Of a DNA stretch of 11,463 bases, positions 6,975-11,463 are shown in pieces; the stretch's first letter is position 1, and the number at the start of each line of letters is the position of its first letter. Origin of the DNA: JBCDCP01 sp039181495 (GTDB taxonomy: Bacteria > Pseudomonadota > Alphaproteobacteria > Rhizobiales > Tepidamorphaceae); assembly GCA_039181495.1 (NCBI GenBank), contig JBCDCP010000098.1, positions 1-11,463 of the forward strand, read 5' to 3'. The notes under the pieces were generated by a model, which worked only from the letters and a program-made list of their open reading frames with translations, was not told the DNA's origin and searched no databases. A program made the position numbers and the translations under genes.

Positions 6975-7850
6975 ATGGCCCGTATCAGAAAGGCCGTTTT
7001 TCCAGTCGCCGGTCTTGGGACCCGTTTTCTTCCGGCCACCAAAGCCATGCCAAAAGAGATGCTGACGGTCGTCGACCGGCCTGTGATCCAGCATGTCGTG
7101 GATGAGGCGCGCGAGGCTGGCATCGAGCATTTCATCTTCGTGACCGGCCGCAACAAGGCCGTGATAGAAGACCATTTCGACAAGCAGTTTGAGCTGGAGG
7201 CGACACTGCGCGAGCGCGGCAAGGAAGCTGTGCTAGGCGCTTTGGAAAATGATCTGCCCGCCGCTGGGCAAACCAGCTTCACACGTCAGCAGGAACCGCT
7301 CGGGCTTGGCCACGCCGTCTGGTGCGCCCGTGAATTGGTCGGCCACGAGCCCTTCGCACTGCTTTTGCCAGACATGGTGATGAAGGACACTCCGGGCTGC
7401 CTCGCTCAAATGCTGGATGCCTATGCAGCATTGTCAACGCCGGCCAACCTGATTGCCACCGAGCAGGTACCAATGGACATGACCCACCAATATGGCGTGG
7501 TTGGTGTCGGCGCGGAAAACGGCAGCGCGTTCGCGATCACAGAGATGGTGGAAAAACCTGCGCAAGGCAGCGCACCTTCGAACCACATCATCTCGGGCCG
7601 TTATTTACTGCAGCCTGAGATCTTCGCGCTTCTCTCGGACCAGCAGTCAGGCGCGGGCGGCGAAATCCAGATCACCGATGCGATGATCCGCCTCTCCCGG
7701 GAGCAGCCCTTCTTTGGCTACCACTTCCAGGGCGAGAGCTTTGATTGCGGCAGCAAGCTGGGGTTTCTCTCAGCGAACATTGCCTTTGCGTTGGACAGGG
7801 ACGATCTTGGACCAGACTTGCGCACCTATCTGCAATCTGCGCTGAGCTGA
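6975..7850 (+). CDS. galU: UTP--glucose-1-phosphate uridylyltransferase
   Basis: The enzyme makes UDP-glucose and pyrophosphate from UTP and glucose-1-phosphate, the entry step for glucosylated and galactosylated envelope polymers. The 291 residues match bacterial GalU. The nucleotide-binding segment VAGLGTRFLPATKAMPKEML is at 11-30. L-L-L-P-D (129-133) ends with the metal-binding Asp. V-E-K-P (192-195), SGRYLL (207-212), G-E-I-Q-I-T-D-A (229-236) and F-D-C-G-S-K-L-G-F (256-264) are the remaining family motifs. AGGAG sits 7 nt before the ATG. It is divergent from galE and convergent with the outer-membrane barrel gene, 36 bp away. In rhizobia this gene is sometimes called exoN, and its loss usually alters exopolysaccharide or LPS. 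Confidence 0.97.
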   Translation: MARIRKAVFPVAGLGTRFLPATKAMPKEMLTVVDRPVIQHVVDEAREAGIEHFIFVTGRNKAVIEDHFDKQFELEATLRERGKEAVLGALENDLPAAGQTSFTRQQEPLGLGHAVWCARELVGHEPFALLLPDMVMKDTPGCLAQMLDAYAALSTPANLIATEQVPMDMTHQYGVVGVGAENGSAFAITEMVEKPAQGSAPSNHIISGRYLLQPEIFALLSDQQSGAGGEIQITDAMIRLSREQPFFGYHFQGESFDCGSKLGFLSANIAFALDRDDLGPDLRTYLQSALS

Positions 7851-7886
7851 GTTGCCGCCCGCAAGACTGACCCGACTCGACTGAGG

Positions 7887-9434
7887 TTATCTTTCCAACC
7901 GAACGCCAACCGAGACGGTCGTCTCCGCATCGTCGTCACCGTCGACTTCGCTGACCGTGTGGCTGACATCTCCGACGAGCGCGATGTACCGACGGATCCG
8001 GTACTCGAAACCAGCATCGAATGTCAGGCTTGAGCTGTCGTCATCGAAGGCATAACCAACCCCGCCGTCGAGAATGAGGTTGCGTCTCAGCGCGTGGGCG
8101 ACACCGGCGCGCAGGCTGTAGGTTGCATCCGGCGCCTCGCCTGTTGTGGTGCTGTCATCCACCGTTGTGTCGGCTTCGAGACTGAACGAGGTGAGTGCGG
8201 ATGGCTGCCAAAGGGCAGAACCCTCGATCACAAAAGCGTGCACCGTTTCAAGAGCTGGATCGTTCGGATCCTGTACCTGCACGCCAAGACCAAGATCACC
8301 GCGCAAAGTCCCGCCATTATCGAATTGAACACCAGCCAGAGCACGTAGACCCTCCGAGCCTAGCGACCGACCATCAGCATTCACGCCGGCATCAAACTCG
8401 CGCTCATTGGCTGAAAGTTCGGCAAAGACACCGTTTCGATCAGTTGCTGCATAGTCGAGACGCAGGCCGACCTCTCTTTCCTGGAAATCACGAACAGAGG
8501 AACTGGCGGAACCACCACCGATAAGCGGCGTGTCGTCGAACTCCGTGTCAGACAGCGAGCCACGCAAGGTGCCGGTGAGGCGGCCGAATTCATGCCGCAG
8601 TGCGAGATCCACGTCCGCTTCGGTGACCTCCGTGTCGCCGGCCGCATTGGCGGGAGCCTCATCATCTGCGTCGCCGGTCTCATCGCGGGAGTACGACAGC
8701 GCAGCATCGAATTCGGTCCGCTGCGTCACATCGAGGCGAAGACGCAAATCTGCGTCGATGCGTGTCTCATTCCGCGCCTCATCATCTGGATAGCGCTGTT
8801 CGCGCCAGCCGATTCGGCCTTCTAGCCGGTGACGCACCCAGTCGCTCTCAAACCCAAGCTCGGGCTGAATTCTGTAAAACTCTGCAGTGAAATCAGGATC
8901 TTCCTCGAAGTCTGCACCGCCGCGCAGTTCGATTGAGGGACGGACGATGAATGTCCCGGCACGAATACCAAGTGGATCAAACGCTTCGGTCCCCTGCAGC
9001 GCATTCCTGGCGCGAGAGGCGCCGGTATCATCGTCAAACGAGAATGGTTCGTTGCGTAGAGCAGCCTCCAGTTCAGCTTCGATGGCCTGACTACTCTGGA
9101 TGGCAGCCTGATCCTGCTCGATCGCGTCATCAAGCGCCTCTGAAACATCACGGCCTTCCTGAACCTCGGTGCCGATGCGGCCTGCTTCTTCGGCGCCGCC
9201 AATCTGCCAGTCGGGTCGGGCCAACTGGCCATCGGGGTTGCGGGGCGGAAACGGTCTCCAGACCTGGCGATCATCAGCCACATTTTGCTGATCGGCTTCT
9301 GCACCGCGTATCTCCTGCGCGTTCGCAGGCAGCCCGAGCTGTCCACCAACCGCCAAGCCGACGCCCACGAGCGCGAGCATTCGCCGGAACACCGGCGAAG
9401 GACTGCAAAGGACTCGGGTTTTTGGTTGCGGCAT
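7887..9434 (-). CDS. Outer-membrane beta-barrel protein (BBP2-type putative porin)
   Basis: This 515-residue predicted outer-membrane protein has a signal peptide (core about 20-36, cut after ANA39). A low-complexity Glu/Gln/Asp/Ala-rich, partly helical periplasmic region follows (about 41-150). The motif D-P-L-G-I-R-A-G-T-F-I-V-R-P (153-166) opens the barrel in the BBP2_2 family of alphaproteobacteria. The rest consists of alternating amphipathic strands with acidic Asp-rich loops, as in R-I-D-A-D-L-R-L-R-L-D-V. It ends in V-S-V-G-V-R-L-E-R, without the usual terminal aromatic residue. BBP2 proteins often lie near polysaccharide genes, and their exact role is unknown. The ATG at 9434 gives a normal signal peptide but no clear ribosome site; ATGs at 9464, 9500 and 9530 are in frame but would give an odd N-terminus. 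It is convergent with galU and divergent from motA. Confidence 0.85.
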   Translation of the reverse strand: MPQPKTRVLCSPSPVFRRMLALVGVGLAVGGQLGLPANAQEIRGAEADQQNVADDRQVWRPFPPRNPDGQLARPDWQIGGAEEAGRIGTEVQEGRDVSEALDDAIEQDQAAIQSSQAIEAELEAALRNEPFSFDDDTGASRARNALQGTEAFDPLGIRAGTFIVRPSIELRGGADFEEDPDFTAEFYRIQPELGFESDWVRHRLEGRIGWREQRYPDDEARNETRIDADLRLRLDVTQRTEFDAALSYSRDETGDADDEAPANAAGDTEVTEADVDLALRHEFGRLTGTLRGSLSDTEFDDTPLIGGGSASSSVRDFQEREVGLRLDYAATDRNGVFAELSANEREFDAGVNADGRSLGSEGLRALAGVQFDNGGTLRGDLGLGVQVQDPNDPALETVHAFVIEGSALWQPSALTSFSLEADTTVDDSTTTGEAPDATYSLRAGVAHALRRNLILDGGVGYAFDDDSSSLTFDAGFEYRIRRYIALVGDVSHTVSEVDGDDDAETTVSVGVRLER

Positions 9435-9731
9435 GAATGCTGGGTCCAGTCTTGCCGAGCCCATTGGCCGAGCCCGCGTGACCCCGCGAGCGGCGTTCAT
9501 CACGCATGGCCCAAGGGCACTCTCCGGCATCCGCAGCAGCTTTGACGAATTATGGTTAATCGCCAGTAAAGATGACCCTTTGTTCGGGGGTCGAACCGAG
9601 CAATCCAACCCAGCCGCTTAAGCCTTGATTAGGACCGCAGCAGCTATGTTGCAGGCAACTCTGCGGGCGAACTGGCGGGCTGAAGGGCCCGTTGTCCGCA
9701 ACGCCCTGTCCAGCTCCGAGAACCGGCTTCC
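9435..9731. promoter_or_regulatory. Divergent regulatory region with two CtrA-like sites
   Basis: This 297-bp non-coding stretch separates the barrel gene from motA. Two near-consensus CtrA sites (consensus TTAA-N7-TTAA) are present: TTAA-N7-TAAA at 9556-9570 and TTAA-N7-TTAG at 9618-9632, each 7 of 8 matches. An inverted repeat GTTCG/CGAAC (9582-9586/9592-9596) lies between them. The motA leader can form CGGGC/GCCCG (9676-9680/9687-9691) or the overlapping CGTTG/CAACG stem (9690-9694/9699-9703) with a TCCG, UNCG-type, tetraloop. No firm -35/-10 promoter was identified. Confidence 0.45.
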
Positions 9732-10511
9732 ATGGATATCGCAACTATCATCGGCATTCTTTTCGGCTCGTTCATTGTTGCCCTGGCGATCTTTCTGGGC
9801 GGCAATGTCGACACCTATATGGACCTACAGTCGATGCTGATCGTGATCGGCGGCGCCGCTGCGGCAACACTTGTCCGCTTTCCATTGACCAGCGTGTTTT
9901 CAGCACTGGTGCTCGGCGGCAAGGTCGCTTTCACCCACCGCCATGTCGAACCGCGCAACCTCATCGACGAGATTGCCTCGCTTGCCGACGTTGTCCGCCG
10001 GCAAGGTCCGTTGGGACTAGAGACGGTCGAGGTCGACCACGAGTTTCTTGCCAAGGGCGTTCAGTACATCGCCGATGGATATGACGCTGAAATCATTCGC
10101 GAATCACTGGAACGAGAGCGCGATCAGGCGCTTGAGCGTCTGGAGGACGGTCAACGTATCTTCAAGGCGATTGGCGATGCGGCACCCGCCTTCGGCATGA
10201 TCGGAACGCTGGTCGGCTTGGTGGCCATGCTGGCCAACATGGACGACCCGTCCAAAATCGGTCCGGCCATGGCCATCGCCCTGCTGACCACTCTCTATGG
10301 CGCGATCATCGCCAACCTCGTGTGTCTGCCGATTGCCGACAAGCTCGAACTGAAGTCGAAGATCGAAGAGGTCAACCTGACGCTCGTGCTCGACGGCATC
10401 ATGCAGGTACGCGACGCACGTAGCCCGAACCTCGTGCGGGAAATGCTGATCGCCTATCTGCCTGAGAAACACCGCACCGGCAGCGCCGAAGAAGAAGCTG
10501 CGGCAGCCTAA
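9732..10511 (+). CDS. motA: Flagellar motor stator protein, MotA/PomA family
   Basis: MotA and MotB form the inner-membrane A5B2 stator that couples ion flow to flagellar rotation. This 259-residue protein has four predicted membrane segments (about 3-23, 33-50, 150-170 and 180-202) and a cytoplasmic loop between the second and third that holds charged residues acting on FliG. The conserved A-P-A-F-G-M-I-G-T-L-V-G-L (151-163) includes P152. A-M-A-I-A-L-L-T-T-L-Y-G-A-I-I-A-N-L (179-196) resembles the PomA/MotP branch more than E. coli MotA, which is about 295 residues. The start at 9732 gives the family-like MDIATIIGILFG, but its ribosome site is weak. A start further upstream is not supported. 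motB follows after 18 bp. CtrA-like sites lie 100-176 bp upstream. Ion preference (Na+ or H+) cannot be settled from the sequence. Confidence 0.95.
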   Translation: MDIATIIGILFGSFIVALAIFLGGNVDTYMDLQSMLIVIGGAAAATLVRFPLTSVFSALVLGGKVAFTHRHVEPRNLIDEIASLADVVRRQGPLGLETVEVDHEFLAKGVQYIADGYDAEIIRESLERERDQALERLEDGQRIFKAIGDAAPAFGMIGTLVGLVAMLANMDDPSKIGPAMAIALLTTLYGAIIANLVCLPIADKLELKSKIEEVNLTLVLDGIMQVRDARSPNLVREMLIAYLPEKHRTGSAEEEAAAA

Positions 10512-10529
10512 TCGGCGGGACACACCGAC

Positions 10530-11463
10530 ATGGCCAAAAAGGAAAAGAAAAAGAGCGGGCCTCCGGAGTGGATTGTCACGTTCTCCGACCTGATGGCTTT
10601 GCTCGCCTGCTTCTTTGTTCTGATCATCTCGTTCTCGATCCAGGACAAGGAAAAACTGCAGATCGTCGCGGGCTCCATGCGCGAGGCATTCGGCGTGCGG
10701 GACGACAGCCAGAAGGCCGGAATGATCGAGATCGAAGGTGCGCCAGTGCGCGATTACGTCAAGCAGGTCGCGGTGATCCAGGACGAAGAAAACAATACCG
10801 ACTTCGCTGAAGAGCGGCATGACCAGAGCCGCATGCAGGGCCCCGAAGCCAACACGCACGAGATCGAAAAGACCAATGTTGAGCGGCCGCGCCAATTCTC
10901 AACCGCCTCGGTCTCACTGCGCCAAGCCTGGCAGGAAATGCCGGAACTGATGCAGATATCAAGCCAGATCCTCGTTGAGGAGGTGCCTGAAGGCCTGAAC
11001 ATCCAACTCGTCGATGAAGATGGCCGCTCAATGTTCGACCAAGGCTCGCATCATCCGCATGAGCGGACGCGACTGATCCTGCGACAGATGGCGCCCATTC
11101 TGGCACGCCTGCCCAATCGCGTGGTCATTACCGGGCACACGAGTTCCGAAGCGCTGGAAGAACGCCCCACATACGGTCTGTGGGAACTGTCGGCAGACCG
11201 AGCCAACTCCATTCGACGAATCCTGGGTGAATTCGGCGTGCCGCGGCAACAGATTGCAGAGGTTTCCGGCAAAGCGGATACCGAGCCGTTGTTCCCCGAA
11301 GATACCTTTCTGGCGGCCAACCGCCGCATTTCCATACTGCTGTTGCACGAGCAACCGCCATTGCCGATTGACCGCCAGAAAGGTATCTTCGGGGAACAAC
11401 GGCTCGGTATCCGCTTTGCCGGAAACCTCTGCAATCTGTTGCCGCGGCACGCCGAATTCACCC
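10530..11463 (+). CDS. motB: Flagellar motor stator protein, MotB/PomB family, 3' end corrupted or cut
   Basis: The reading frame opens at the ATG at 10530, after GGCGGGA, and stays open to the right edge (311 codons). The single membrane segment (about 14-36) contains T-F-S-D20-L, where D20 is the expected ion-carrying Asp. Q-D-K-E-K-L-Q (38-44) and the S-M-R-E-A-F-G-V motif (49-56) follow, as in PomB/MotS relatives. A charged linker (about 57-150) leads to the OmpA-like peptidoglycan-binding domain (about 153-275), with I-T-G-H-T (200-204), L-S-A-D-R-A-N (220-226) and A-N-R-R-I-S-I-L-L-L (263-272). Residues after about D281 (from 11372) are translated from the reverse complement of the gene's own 3' region and are almost surely not natural. 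The true C-terminus and stop are missing from the window. It forms an operon with motA. Confidence 0.9.
   Translation, partial: MAKKEKKKSGPPEWIVTFSDLMALLACFFVLIISFSIQDKEKLQIVAGSMREAFGVRDDSQKAGMIEIEGAPVRDYVKQVAVIQDEENNTDFAEERHDQSRMQGPEANTHEIEKTNVERPRQFSTASVSLRQAWQEMPELMQISSQILVEEVPEGLNIQLVDEDGRSMFDQGSHHPHERTRLILRQMAPILARLPNRVVITGHTSSEALEERPTYGLWELSADRANSIRRILGEFGVPRQQIAEVSGKADTEPLFPEDTFLAANRRISILLLHEQPPLPIDRQKGIFGEQRLGIRFAGNLCNLLPRHAEFT
11225..11463. repeat. 92-bp perfect inverted repeat at window end (likely fold-back artefact)
   Basis: Bases 11225-11316 are the exact reverse complement of 11372-11463, with a 55-nt spacer. The left arm encodes the MotB OmpA domain; the right arm places the antisense of the same codons in the reading frame. 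At the inner boundary the 11 bases 11366-11376 could anneal with 11312-11322 at 9 of 11 positions, as expected for a 3' end that folded back and primed on itself. The repeat reaches the last base of the window, which also suits an assembly or amplification artefact. Confidence 0.95.

Noticed and set aside
6833..7282. N-terminal extension of the galE frame across the galU region
   Set aside because: It is antisense to conserved galU codons; GalE homology starts exactly at MSVLVTGGAG.
7851..7886. Terminator between the convergent galU and barrel genes
   Set aside because: No stem with a T-tract is visible in the 36-bp gap.
9582..9596. GTTCG/CGAAC dyad resembling a tRNA T-arm
   Set aside because: No acceptor, D or anticodon arm can be built around it; it is kept only as an inverted repeat.
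9625..9650. TTGATT ... TATGTT as a sigma-70 promoter for motA
   Set aside because: The spacer is only 14 bases, too short for a normal promoter.
11028..11461. Minus-strand ORFs at the right end that share a peptide (RQQIAEVSGKADTEPLF) with MotB
   Set aside because: The identity arises only because the right arm is a reverse-complement copy of the motB 3' region; these are products of the fold-back.

Overview
The window looks like ordinary chromosomal DNA of a GC-rich alphaproteobacterium, most likely of the Hyphomicrobiales (Rhizobiales) group. This is an inference from gene content: an alpha-type IbpA/HspA small heat-shock protein behind a ROSE-like leader, a DUF459 SGNH hydrolase next to an MltB-type transglycosylase, a BBP2-type outer-membrane barrel whose barrel opens with 'PLGIRAG', and CtrA-like sites near a stator gene. 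No mobile element, CRISPR array, rRNA or tRNA was found.

Layout. 1-745 (minus, cut by the left edge): a Lys/Ala/Pro-rich, apparently disordered protein leading into a short segment that resembles AHSA1/SRPBCC. 746-962: divergent regulatory region with a perfect 24-bp palindrome, a possible RpoH promoter and a ROSE-like RNA thermometer. 963-1442 (plus): hsp20, followed by a strong intrinsic terminator at 1465-1494. 1496-2551 (minus): low-specificity L-threonine aldolase. 2713-3054 (plus): small secreted protein. 3102-4373, 4516-5775 and 5828-6832 (minus): a same-strand series, read in the order galE, lytic murein transglycosylase, DUF459 SGNH hydrolase. 6975-7850 (plus): galU, divergent from galE. 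7887-9434 (minus): outer-membrane beta-barrel protein, convergent with galU. 9732-10511 and 10530 to the right edge (plus): motA/pomA-type and motB/pomB-type stator genes.

How the genes work together. The centre (galE, galU, transglycosylase, SGNH hydrolase, barrel protein) concerns the cell envelope. GalU makes UDP-glucose and GalE interconverts it with UDP-galactose, supplying exopolysaccharide or LPS synthesis. MltB trims peptidoglycan, the periplasmic SGNH protein may modify envelope glycans, and the barrel belongs to a family often found with polysaccharide genes. MotA and MotB form the ion-driven stator of the flagellar motor.

The strongest anomaly is at the right end. The last 92 bases (11372-11463) are the exact reverse complement of 11225-11316, with a 55-base loop inside the motB reading frame. 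This is best explained as a fold-back (self-primed) artefact at a contig end, so motB should not be trusted beyond about 11376. I did not find convincing evidence of a new biological system. The best biological leads are the hsp20 RNA thermometer, paired CtrA-like sites upstream of motA, a SGNH hydrolase that seems to lack its usual Asp-x-x-His motif, and the unusual cut gene at the left edge.
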